DNA of 38,174 bases from Flavobacterium columnare NBRC 100251 = ATCC 23463 (GTDB lineage: Bacteria > Bacteroidota > Bacteroidia > Flavobacteriales > Flavobacteriaceae). Under the pieces are notes generated by a model that saw nothing but the letters and a program-made list of their open reading frames with translations, made no database searches and was not told the DNA's origin. The stretch is from assembly GCF_002530675.1 (NCBI RefSeq), contig NZ_PCMX01000014.1, forward strand, positions 1 to 38,174. Reading direction: 5' to 3'. The position numbers were made by a program, and so were the translations under genes. This document shows positions 14,662-23,700 of the stretch, piece by piece; the stretch's first letter is position 1, and each line of letters opens with the position of its first letter.

Positions 14662-16752
14662 ATGAATTTTTTTGAAAAAAAATCGCCCTACAAACAGTTG
14701 TTAAATTTATTTTTACTTAGCAACTTTATTTTAAGAATGGTACTCTTATTTCATCCTATTACTTCTACTAGTTTTACTTGGAAAGAAATAGGGAAAATTT
14801 TTCTAACAGGATTAATTTCTGATTTTTTTGTTTTTATTATCGCTTCAGGTTTATTATGGTTCTATTTATTGTTTTTATCCAATAGTAAATATGAAAAGCC
14901 TTGGGGGTATATTATTTTTGTTTCCTTTTGTACTCTTCTATTATATGTGAGTTTTGGTAATACGATCTTAAATGAATATGGGGGTGTTTTACCCGAAATA
15001 GGTATAAGTTTTGTAGCTCTTAAGACTTTGTTTTTTGGATTAATGCTTTTTATTCCTACCTATAGAAAACAAATCCGGATGGTTTTATTTTCAATAACAG
15101 TATTTTTAGTCGTACTAATTATAGTACAAAATACGGTGAGCGAATTTTTCTTTTGGAATGAATTTGGAGTACGTTATAACTTTATTGCAGTTGATTATTT
15201 AGTTTATACAAACGAAGTAATCAAGAATATAATGGAATCGTATCCTATAATTCCTTTATTTACAGGAGTTGGATTAATTACGGCATTTTTTACTTATAAA
15301 ATAGTGAAAACCTCAGAGGTGTTTTTAAAAAACCTGCCTTCTTTTCAGGATAAAGTAAAATCAACTATTGTTTATGTTTTTTTAATTCTGATAAGTACCT
15401 TTTCAATATCTATTTTAGCTAAGCAAGAGACTTCTTCAAATGTTTTTGCAAATGAATTGCAAGCAAGTGGACTTTATCGCTTTTATCTAGCATTTATGAA
15501 TAGTGAATTGGATTATCAAAAATTTTATAAAACTATTCCAGAAGAAGAAGCATTTACTTTATTGAAAGAACAATTAGGTAATTTAGATAATAAAACATCT
15601 GAAAGATTAATTGTTTCTACATTACCAGAAACTAAGAAGAATGTGGTTTTAATAACTATTGAAAGTTTGAGTGCTGATTTTATGAAATGTTATGGAAATC
15701 AGCTTAACGTAACTCCTTTTTTAGATAGTTTGGCTACTCAAAGTACACAGTTTACCAATTTATATGCGGTTGGAAATAGAACAATAAGAGGCTTAGAGGC
15801 AGTTACATTATGTCTTCCTCCATCACCAGGTGAAAGTATAGTAAAGAGAAAAGACAACAAGAATAAGTTTTCTACAGGAAGTATCTTTAAACAAAAAGGA
15901 TATACGGTAAAATATCTTTATGGGGGAGATGCTTATTTTGATAATATGGAAGATTTTTTTGGAGGAAATGGATATGAAATAGTAGATAAAAAAACGTTTA
16001 AACCTAATGAAATAACTTTTTCCAATGTTTGGGGAGTTTGTGATGAAGATATGGCTAAAAAAGCCATTCAAGTAATGAATGCAGAAGCTAAAACAGGGAA
16101 ACCGTTCTTTAATCATTGGATGACTGTAAGTAATCACAGACCTTTTACTTATCCCGCTAATAAAATAGACATTCCGAATGACGCAAAATCACGTGAAGGA
16201 GGCGTAAAATATACTGATTATGCCTTGCGTCAATTTTTTAATATGGCAAAAAAACAAACTTGGTATAACAATACCCTTTTTGTAATCATTGCCGATCATT
16301 GTGCATCAAGTGCAGGAAAAACAGAATTGCCTATGGATAAATATCGTATACCTGCTATGATATTTGAACCCATGAAAAAAGGAGCAATAAACCCAATATT
16401 GATGTCGCAAATAGACATCATGCCTACTTTATTTGGAAGGTTAGGTTTTCGTTATACGAGTAAATTTTATGGACAAGATGTTTATTCAATAGATTATAAA
16501 CCAAGAGCATTTATAGCAACATATCAAGATCTGGGGTATATTAAAAACAATATACTTACAATCATCTCACCAAAGCAAAAAGTGAAGCAATTTGATTTGG
16601 TTTTGCAACCTTCTACTTTACCAAAAGAATTTCAAATTATGTATGATGAAATAGCTAAAAATAATCTAGATAATCAATTGGTAAAAGAAACGATTAGTAA
16701 TTATCAAACCGTTTCTCAAATACTTAAATCAAAGCAGTATGAAAAGAACTAA
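14662..16752 (+). CDS. LTA synthase family protein (membrane sulfatase/phosphoglycerol transferase)
   Basis: 696 residues: about five transmembrane helices in the first ~250, then a periplasmic alkaline-phosphatase-superfamily domain from ~325. Metal and catalytic motifs are NVVLITIESLSAD, the probable nucleophile Thr374 in GNRTIRGLEA, HWMTVSNHRPF and IIADHCAS. This is the LtaS/MdoB architecture, in which a phosphoglycerol or phosphoethanolamine head group is moved from a lipid to a glycan or lipid acceptor. Gram-negative Bacteroidetes lack lipoteichoic acid, so the likely substrate is a glycolipid, LPS or periplasmic glucan. It is monocistronic, ending at a strong hairpin. Confidence 0.9.
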   Translation: MNFFEKKSPYKQLLNLFLLSNFILRMVLLFHPITSTSFTWKEIGKIFLTGLISDFFVFIIASGLLWFYLLFLSNSKYEKPWGYIIFVSFCTLLLYVSFGNTILNEYGGVLPEIGISFVALKTLFFGLMLFIPTYRKQIRMVLFSITVFLVVLIIVQNTVSEFFFWNEFGVRYNFIAVDYLVYTNEVIKNIMESYPIIPLFTGVGLITAFFTYKIVKTSEVFLKNLPSFQDKVKSTIVYVFLILISTFSISILAKQETSSNVFANELQASGLYRFYLAFMNSELDYQKFYKTIPEEEAFTLLKEQLGNLDNKTSERLIVSTLPETKKNVVLITIESLSADFMKCYGNQLNVTPFLDSLATQSTQFTNLYAVGNRTIRGLEAVTLCLPPSPGESIVKRKDNKNKFSTGSIFKQKGYTVKYLYGGDAYFDNMEDFFGGNGYEIVDKKTFKPNEITFSNVWGVCDEDMAKKAIQVMNAEAKTGKPFFNHWMTVSNHRPFTYPANKIDIPNDAKSREGGVKYTDYALRQFFNMAKKQTWYNNTLFVIIADHCASSAGKTELPMDKYRIPAMIFEPMKKGAINPILMSQIDIMPTLFGRLGFRYTSKFYGQDVYSIDYKPRAFIATYQDLGYIKNNILTIISPKQKVKQFDLVLQPSTLPKEFQIMYDEIAKNNLDNQLVKETISNYQTVSQILKSKQYEKN

Positions 16753-16780
16753 ATTTAATAATTAAAAAAGTATAAAAAGA

Positions 16781-16812
16781 AAGGCTATCTAGTAAAAAAT
16801 AGATAGCCTTTT
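16781..16812. terminator. Bidirectional terminator between the LTA-synthase-like gene and yaaA
   Basis: AAGGCTATCTA (16781-16791) and TAGATAGCCTT (16800-16810) form an 11-bp perfect stem with an 8-nt loop. A short T-run follows on the plus strand, and a longer T-rich stretch follows on the minus strand, so it serves both convergent genes. Confidence 0.85.
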
Positions 16813-16841
16813 GTATATGTAAAGATTCATTTTATTAGAGT

Positions 16842-17600
16842 CTATCTTGTAAATACTAATTTAGTATCAGTAGAGAGTGACGCATCAAGAGAGTATCCTT
16901 CATAATTAAAACTTTTTAAATCTTCTACTGTTTCAATGTTGTTGTCAATAATATAACGAACCATAAGTCCTCTAGCTCTTTTAGCAAAAAAAGAAATTAT
17001 TTTTAATTGACCATTTTTATAATCTTTGAATTCAGGTGCAATAACAGGAACTTTTAATTTTTTAAAATTAATGACAGAAAAATACTCGTGACTAGCAAGG
17101 TTAATAAACACATCGTTGCTTTCTAATTCCTGATTTAAACTATCTGTTAAGGTTTCTTTCCAATATTCATACAGATTTTTTTTATTACCTATAGCTAACT
17201 TTGTTCCCATTTCCAAACGATAAGGTTGAATGAGATCTAATGGTTTTAATAAGCCGTATTGCCCCGAAAGTATACGGAGTTTATTTTGTAATTGATCTAT
17301 TTTTTGTTCGGATATACTATAGGCATCTAATCCTTGGTAGACATCTCCGTTAAAAGCATACACTGCGGGACGAGCATTTTTAGGTGTAAAGGGAATTTTA
17401 AACTCTTGATTTCTTTGCCAATTTAATTCGCCTAGTGCAGGTGATATTTTCATTAGATTAGATAAGTCATTTGGTGTTAATTGTTTTAATAATTTAATTA
17501 TTTCTTCTGACTTATTTAAAAAAGAGGGTTGCGTAAATTGATCAGTAGGTAATTTTTTTTCAAAATCTAAAGATTTTGCAGGAGATATAATAATTTTCAT
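16842..17600 (-). CDS. yaaA: Peroxide stress protein YaaA
   Basis: 252 residues of the YaaA/DUF328 family, known in E. coli to limit free intracellular iron and protect DNA under H2O2 stress. The start MKIIISPAKSLDFEK and the internal LAFNGDVY-type patch (here VYAFNGDVYQGLDA), ILSGQYGLLKPLDLIQPYRLEMG and FFAKRARGLMVRYII are diagnostic. The ATG at 17600 is chosen; the frame extends 40 codons upstream but those residues are not family-like and overlap the promoter. It is convergent with the LTA-synthase-like gene and divergent from asd. Confidence 0.93.
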   Translation of the reverse strand: MKIIISPAKSLDFEKKLPTDQFTQPSFLNKSEEIIKLLKQLTPNDLSNLMKISPALGELNWQRNQEFKIPFTPKNARPAVYAFNGDVYQGLDAYSISEQKIDQLQNKLRILSGQYGLLKPLDLIQPYRLEMGTKLAIGNKKNLYEYWKETLTDSLNQELESNDVFINLASHEYFSVINFKKLKVPVIAPEFKDYKNGQLKIISFFAKRARGLMVRYIIDNNIETVEDLKSFNYEGYSLDASLSTDTKLVFTR

Positions 17601-17626
17601 TATGTTTCTATTTAATGCCTTGATTA

Positions 17627-17654
17627 CAAAAATACTTCGAAATATATTTAACAA
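17627..17654 (-). promoter_or_regulatory. yaaA promoter
   Basis: On the minus strand TTG (17652-17654) is followed after 17 nt by TATTTTTG (17627-17634), a full match to TAnnTTTG. It lies 26 bases before the yaaA ATG, supporting the chosen start. Confidence 0.55.
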
Positions 17655-17805
17655 GCAATTCTTATAATCGTTTTTTTCTATTTTTTTATAGTAGATTAAA
17701 TCAGGTATTTTTATTTTCAAAATTTAAAAAAATGTAAATGCAAGAATATGCTATTTATCTTTTTTTAATGTTAAGAATTTCTTATAAAATAAGAGTTCTA
17801 AATAG

Positions 17806-17832
17806 TTTGAAAATAAATATTATGTACATTTG
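17806..17832 (+). promoter_or_regulatory. Candidate asd promoter
   Basis: TACATTTG (17825-17832) matches TAnnTTTG exactly, 29 bases before the ATG. TTTG (17806-17809) lies 15 nt upstream, a shorter gap than usual, so the -33 assignment is uncertain. Confidence 0.45.
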
Positions 17833-17861
17833 TTCTGCAAAAATTAAACATACACAAGATA

Positions 17862-18851
17862 ATGAAAATAGCTGTTGTAGGTGCTACCGGTATGGTAGGA
17901 GAGGTAATGCTACAAGTTTTAGCAGAACGTAATTTTCCAATCACAGAATTAATTCCTGTGGCTTCTGAAAAATCAATTGGAAAAGAAATAGAATTTAAAG
18001 GGAAATCGTATAATGTGGTAGGTATACAAACAGCGGTTGAAATGAAGCCTGAAATAGCTATTTTTTCTGCTGGTGGAGAAACTTCTAAAGAATGGGCGCC
18101 TCAGTTTGCAGCGGTTGGAACAACGGTTATTGATAATTCATCTGCTTGGCGTATGGATCCTACTAAAAAGTTAGTAGTCCCTGAAATTAATGCGGCTGTT
18201 CTTACCAAGGAAGACAAGATTATTGCTAATCCTAATTGTTCGACTATTCAAATGGTAATGGTACTGTCTCCTTTACATAAAAAATATGATATAAAACGTG
18301 TTATTGTTTCTACTTATCAGTCTATTACAGGGACGGGGGTTAAAGCGGTAAGACAATTAGAAAATGAATATGCTGGAATAAAAGAAGAAATGGCTTACAA
18401 ATATCCAATTCATCGTAATCTAATCCCGCAATGTGATGTTTTCGAGGAAAATGGTTATACGAAAGAAGAAATGAAATTAGTTCGTGAAACTCAAAAGATA
18501 CTAGAAGACAAAACAATGGCTGTTACAGCTACTGCTGTAAGAGTTCCCGTAGTAGGAGGACATAGTGAGGCTGTAAATGTTGAGTTTAAAAAAGATTTTG
18601 AAGTTTCAGAGGTTCGCGCCATCCTACATGAAATGCCAGGGGTAACCGTACAAGATAATATTGATACTTTTACGTTTCCCATGCCGTTATATGCAGAAGG
18701 TAAAAATGATGTTTTTGTAGGAAGAATTCGTCGTGATGAAAGTCAGCCCAATACACTTAATTTATGGATTGTAGCTGATAATTTAAGAAAAGGTGCAGCT
18801 ACTAATGCAGTACAAATAGCGGAATATTTAGTAGCTAATAAGTTCGTATGA
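17862..18851 (+). CDS. asd: Aspartate-semialdehyde dehydrogenase
   Basis: Reduces aspartyl-4-phosphate to aspartate 4-semialdehyde with NADPH, the branch point to lysine/diaminopimelate, threonine and methionine. 329 residues. The NADP-binding loop is GATGMVGEVML (8-18), the catalytic Cys126 is in NPNCSTIQ, a Gln follows in STYQSITGTG, and His234 is in VVGGHSEAVN. All expected parts are present. Single gene with its own promoter. Confidence 0.96.
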   Translation: MKIAVVGATGMVGEVMLQVLAERNFPITELIPVASEKSIGKEIEFKGKSYNVVGIQTAVEMKPEIAIFSAGGETSKEWAPQFAAVGTTVIDNSSAWRMDPTKKLVVPEINAAVLTKEDKIIANPNCSTIQMVMVLSPLHKKYDIKRVIVSTYQSITGTGVKAVRQLENEYAGIKEEMAYKYPIHRNLIPQCDVFEENGYTKEEMKLVRETQKILEDKTMAVTATAVRVPVVGGHSEAVNVEFKKDFEVSEVRAILHEMPGVTVQDNIDTFTFPMPLYAEGKNDVFVGRIRRDESQPNTLNLWIVADNLRKGAATNAVQIAEYLVANKFV

Positions 18852-19249
18852 AATTTGTTGCTATCTTTAAATAAAAAAGAGGCTTTAAAAAGGACTAACT
18901 TAACGTCTAATTTGTTACTTCCGCAAAAGGAGAAGGCACATGGTCTGTACTATGTGGCTTCTCCTTTTGTAAAAATAAAAAGATTGAGTCTTTTTAGAAT
19001 ACACACTTAATATACGTATCTTAAGATGATGTTTTCAGAAAGGTTTATAAAATCTTACCGTTTATCGTTTAACTTTATTGGGTTGATTTGATTCAGTTAA
19101 CAAAGCAAAAATGAAAAGAAGTGAGCAGGTTAAATAAATTGCATAATCTTCATTATTAGGAGTCTCTTTCTTCTGTTGTGTTGAAGTGTGACGACCGACT
19201 AAATATTTTGGGTAGATTCCTTTATTCTTATTAAAAACGTTTCGTAGGG
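18852..19249. other. 398-base intergenic region
   Basis: Holds the long hairpin at 18924-18969 and, on the minus strand, most of an open stretch without start codon (19062-19260). No gene is called. The hairpin may end asd transcripts. Confidence 0.5.
18924..18969. terminator. 18-bp hairpin downstream of asd
   Basis: CAAAAGGAGAAGGCACAT (18924-18941) and ATGTGGCTTCTCCTTTTG (18952-18969) pair over 17 of 18 positions with a 10-nt loop. It begins 72 bases after the asd stop. Neither strand shows a T-run after the stem, so it is a probable transcript-end structure but not a typical intrinsic terminator. Confidence 0.5.
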
Positions 19250-19891
19250 TTAGCTTATCTTTTCTAATTCATGGTAATTTCTTTTTAGTTTGCGTAACAG
19301 CCTACCATATAAAAAATTATAGATTAATAAAAAGACTCCAATCATTAGTGCTGTTAATAAAATAGATATAAGGATAGAAAGTAATAAGATGGTAAATTCA
19401 CTTATTTGAGTTTCTGAATTTTTAAATTCATCTGTGATTCCTATATATACACCATAGCCAAATAAATAGGAATGTATTACAGCAAAAAGACTTAGGTTAA
19501 AAAGGATATACCTTGTAACGATTTTTCTAACAATAAAGATGTTTTTCATTAATTGTTTAGTCGAGTTAAGTACTTCTATTTTTTTATATGATATATAAAA
19601 ATTATAAATGAAATACAAAATAATTATGTAAGATAGGCCAGTTATAATATTTAAATAAACTTCAGGAAAATGTATTTTTTCTAAAAAAATATCTTCTTTA
19701 CTGTTTTTATTTAAAGAAAATGAAAAACTTAATATAATACCTAATAAAAACTCAATAACACTGATAATAAAAATCCATTTGACTGCTGATGATGAATTTT
19801 TATGTAACATAGCATAAATATTTTCTTCGGTCATTTTTGGAAAATTATTAGTATTATTCCAATTTTTCTTTAATAAATCCAATTCTTCCAT
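19250..19891 (-). CDS. Membrane protein, probable anti-sigma partner
   Basis: 213 residues. A soluble N-terminal ~38 residues (MEELDLLKKNWNNTNNFPKM) are followed by four predicted helices (~39-58, ~80-100, ~125-145, ~165-195) and a short basic tail. No named domain is recognised. It begins 15 nt after the ECF sigma gene and shares its strand, so the two are co-transcribed. The layout of a short cytoplasmic N terminus containing a W-N motif plus helices is common for flavobacterial partners of ECF sigma factors. The anti-sigma role is inferred from position only. Confidence 0.6.
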   Translation of the reverse strand: MEELDLLKKNWNNTNNFPKMTEENIYAMLHKNSSSAVKWIFIISVIEFLLGIILSFSFSLNKNSKEDIFLEKIHFPEVYLNIITGLSYIIILYFIYNFYISYKKIEVLNSTKQLMKNIFIVRKIVTRYILFNLSLFAVIHSYLFGYGVYIGITDEFKNSETQISEFTILLLSILISILLTALMIGVFLLIYNFLYGRLLRKLKRNYHELEKIS

Positions 19892-19906
19892 TTTTTCCTT
19901 CTATCG

Positions 19907-20401
19907 TTACGGATTAATTATTTGTTTTAATTTCGTTTTGATACGATTCATTTTTACTCTTGCATTTACCTCACTTATACCTAACGTTTCAGAAATTTCG
20001 GTGTAATCTTTATCTTCTAAATACATGAATACAAGAGCCTTCTCTATATCACTAAGTTGGTATACAGCTTTGTAAAGCAATTTTAAATTTTCCTCTTCTT
20101 GATAATTATATTCCTCTTGTAATACAAAATGTCTGCCAGTTTCAAACTCAACAGTATGAATTGATTTAGAAGATTTTCTATATAAAGTAATAGCGGTATT
20201 AAGAGCTACTCGATAAGCCCAAGTTGAAAATTTAGAATCGCCTCTAAACTGGGGATACGCTTTCCATAATTGAATTGTAATTTCTTGAAATAAATCATTG
20301 TGTTCTTCTTCATTTTGGGTATAAAGCCTACAAATTTTGTGAACCAAATTTTGGTTATTTTTTAGTTGATTCACAAATGATTTTTCTAATTCAGTATTCA
20401 T
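19907..20401 (-). CDS. RNA polymerase ECF-type sigma factor
   Basis: 164 residues with both ECF parts. Sigma2 is at ~20-85 (DLFQEITIQLWKAYPQFRG, then KFSTWAYRVALNTAI), and sigma4 is at ~108-160 (LSDIEKALVFMYLEDKDYTEISETLGIS, then the helix-turn-helix end VNARVKMNRIKTKLK). It directs RNA polymerase to a special set of promoters, most often for envelope or stress genes. No FecR-type anti-sigma gene or TonB receptor is beside it, so it is not of the FecI iron-sensing type; the downstream membrane protein is the likely regulator. Confidence 0.9.
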   Translation of the reverse strand: MNTELEKSFVNQLKNNQNLVHKICRLYTQNEEEHNDLFQEITIQLWKAYPQFRGDSKFSTWAYRVALNTAITLYRKSSKSIHTVEFETGRHFVLQEEYNYQEEENLKLLYKAVYQLSDIEKALVFMYLEDKDYTEISETLGISEVNARVKMNRIKTKLKQIINP

Positions 20402-20576
20402 ACTGCCTATTAGTTGGTAGTTTTTATGAATTGTTACAGTTTTAGAGTATGTTTTTTTGATTATTTTATAACTGATTGTATTTGATGAATTTATATTTTT
20501 TTGGATTTAATGATTACCATTGTAAAGTCATTTTTTTATTAATATATAAAATTGGAATTAATAGTGAGTTTGTTTT

Positions 20577-20682
20577 AACTCAGATTATACATTGGATTTT
20601 GTGGTGAGGAAGAAAAGAAGAAAAAATAATAATAGACGGAAATTTTTTATTATAGAATTTTAGGATATACGATTTATAAAAG
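20577..20682. repeat. MITE-like repeat, degenerate and shortened copy 2
   Basis: AACTCAGATTATACATTGG (20577-20595) and the following ~60 bases match the left end of the copy at 13671. GGATATACGA and TTTATAAAAG (20662-20682) match the sequence after its right end. The middle, including the right inverted repeat, is missing. The presence of both outer parts suggests an internal deletion. Confidence 0.4.
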
Positions 20683-20702
20683 TGTACCTAAATATTGTGA
20701 TA

Positions 20703-20740
20703 TAAAATAAAACCCTCACAAATAAAATATTATGAGGGTT
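20703..20740 (-). terminator. Rho-independent terminator after the larger adhesin gene
   Basis: On the minus strand AACCCTCA and TGAGGGTT (20733-20740 and 20711-20718) form an 8-bp stem with a 14-nt loop, followed by a T-rich run. It lies about 20 bases past the stop codon. Confidence 0.8.
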
Positions 20741-20761
20741 AGAAGACTATTTTAATAGTGT

Positions 20762-23700
20762 TTATCTTTTAATAGAAAAGTGCCCTTTACTAGTTCTACC
20801 ATCTTTTAATTGAGTTGTAAACCAATAATCATCAGCAGGAAGAGGTTTGCCTAAATAGGTTCCATCCCATCCAGATTCTGAAGGAGATATTTCCCTTAAT
20901 AATTTTCCAAAACGGTCAAAGATTAGAATTTTGGCATCAGAATTAAATATGGAATCAGCTCCTATTACATTCCAGTAATCATTGTATCCATCGCCATTTG
21001 GAGTAAAAAAGGCAGGAAAACCTAAAATAGAAAAAGAAACTTCTAATGTTTTGCAACCATTTAAATCAATAACATATATTTTGTGTACGCCAGGTATTAA
21101 ATTGTCAAAATAACCTGTTTTTTGAGTCGGAGCATTTATGTTATCTAATGCAAAAACGTATTCTCCATGACCAGATACACTTATGGTAATAGAACTATTA
21201 TCGACCAAATCTTGTATAATAGGGCTGTCATTAAGTATTGCTGTATTAGATTCTGTTACATTGATAGTTCTTTCTCTAAAACAAGCAGATGGTGTTTTAT
21301 TAATGACTTTTACTTTATAAGTACCTATTTGATTTACAGAAATAGATTCTGTATAAAAAGGAATTGTAACACCATCTTTTGACCATTCATAATTAAAATC
21401 GTTTTGATTACTTCCTATTGGAAGTCCAGATTGTAAAGTAATATTAAAATCAGGGTCGTCAGTACATATATAGGTGTTTGATAAGCCTGAAATGTTGGTG
21501 TCAATATTTGGTTTAGCTTCTACTTTTAATTCGAATTGTAGAGGCACTCCTAAACAAGCTTTTGTTATTTTATTTTCTACTCGAACCCATATTTTATCGG
21601 CTCCTTTATTTGTATTTCTAAAGTTCGTAAAATTATTTTTATCAATAGCCAATGATTTACCATTTGAAAATTGTTGATAATAATCATTCTCATTTTTGTA
21701 AAAATACACTTCTATATCAGGATTATTAAATTGTGATATTATACCATTGTAATTTTTAGATAAATCAAATGTTGTTATTCCGTCATAATCATCATGATTT
21801 GCATCTACATAATCATCACAAGCTGTAATGATACCTTCTGGTATAATAAAAGCGGCTTGTGCTGTTGATACATAAATTTCAAAAGGGATTACACTAAAAC
21901 AATTGTTGGAATTGAGTACTCTAGCCCAAATGACTTCTGTTGATTGTGTTTGATTTATGTAAGTTTCGTGATTTTTTATTTGCTCATTTACATTGTTTGT
22001 AGTTGCGCCTGCTTGTGTATGGAAGTAACTAAAAGTTTCATTAGCATAGTTATCAGAAATTAAACTTTGAACTTTATCTAAATTAAATAGAGCAAGACCA
22101 TTTGTTGAGTTAGTACATTGAATTAATCTTTGATTGCTTTTTAATATTGGAAGAGGATATATGATTAATCCTATATTATTAGAAAAAGAATCACACGCAT
22201 TGCCTAAACGATTTAATTGAACTCTAAACAAATGATTTGTCATTGCGTTAGATAAATTTTTTATTTCTAGTTCAGGAGTATTGACACCAGAATAATTACC
22301 CGTGTTTGATAAATTATTCCAATTAGCACCATTATCGGTAGAAATTTGCCATTGAAAAGTATCAGCGTTTGATGTTAAAGAAATCTTAGTTTTTTCTAAA
22401 AGACATCCTTTACCTGGTTTTGGCTGATCTGTTATACTTATAGGAGCAGATTGTAAGTAAATCGTATTGGGTTTTGTATATCCTATAAAGCCTATAACTT
22501 TTCCTTTGTTATCTACTTGTGGAGGAGTGATATTACCTAATATGCCATCTGTATTAGCATCAATAAATCCAGCCTCTTTTACATCAAAACATAAATCATT
22601 ATCAGCGTCTAAGTCACGATAGTTACTGATCCCATCGTTATCAAAATCTATTTCTTTTTCTTCGGAATCTAAGATTCCATCGTTATCCGAATCTAAATCA
22701 AGATAATCAGGAATACCCTCTTTATCGTTATCAACTGGTATTAATCCAGGTTCAAAAGCATTGTCTAATCCATTATGGTTAGTATCCGTATTAGATATAG
22801 CTATTGGGGTATTATTTTGCGCTTCTATACGATCATTTATACCATCATTATCACTATCTATATCTTCTTTATCAGGAATTGTGTCACCATCAGAATCTTT
22901 GGGGACACAGGAGGCTTCTAAATTTAAACTGGATTTGGCTGAAACTAAATCAGATAAATTTTTATGCTTGATTTTTAATATATTAATATTTTTTCCTGCT
23001 ATTTTAAAAGTCCCTGAACCTGATTGTAAAGGAGTAGTACTATTGCGTCTAAAACGAATTTCAAAAGAAGAAAATTGTTTTACGCCATTTTCAAAAATTC
23101 CATCAAAGTTGGTGTCAATTAAAATTTGATTATCTGGATTCAAAATAGTTAAAGTTCTATTAATATCACTATTGATTATATATTCCGTATCCCCATTTAG
23201 AGATTCGCTCACTTGAATATTGTTAGGGTATTTTAATTCAATGCTCGTGGGTTGGTCAAATTGTACTTGATATGTTACACTATTTTGTTTGCCTTTTTGA
23301 ACTTCAGTTATGATAGTGCCATTTGCATTACCTATTAATGGTGTAGTGGTTTTATTGCCATCAATAATGGTTTGAGTAATGTAATTTGTTGAACTAAAAG
23401 GAATAACACCAGTGTTAAGGCTTGTGTTGATAGCTTGATTTCCGTAAGATTCTGTACAATTTAAAATACCATCATTATCTAAATCAATATCAATGTTGTC
23501 GTTAATTAAACCATTATTGTTATCAGGACAATTACTAACAGGAATATTATCAGATTCTAATGGAGAAAAAATACCACAAGTAGAGATACTTGCTTTTACT
23601 TTATAATATCCAGGTTTAGTTGGTATATAAGTATTTGTGTTAGCCCCTAAAATAGGTCCGTCTTGATCATACCATTGGAACGTATCAAAAGAAGAGGCTG

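Larger units (their letters stand above)
20402..20761. other. 360-base intergenic region
   Basis: Holds the shortened second copy of the MITE-like repeat (20577-20682) and the terminator of the adhesin gene (20703-20740). The rest is AT-rich leader of the sigma-factor gene, without a clear TAnnTTTG box. Confidence 0.55.

Noticed and set aside
17601..17720. 40-codon N-terminal extension of yaaA
   Set aside because: It covers the yaaA promoter, and the family begins MKIIISPAKS.
19250..20401. FecI/FecR-type iron-signalling pair
   Set aside because: The partner has no FecR domain and no TonB receptor is adjacent; it is a plain ECF sigma with a membrane protein.
22550..23550. Periodic Asp-rich codons, first seen as a DNA repeat
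   Set aside because: They encode the thrombospondin type 3-like calcium repeats of the adhesin, and the nucleotide sequence is not a repeat array. No CRISPR is present.
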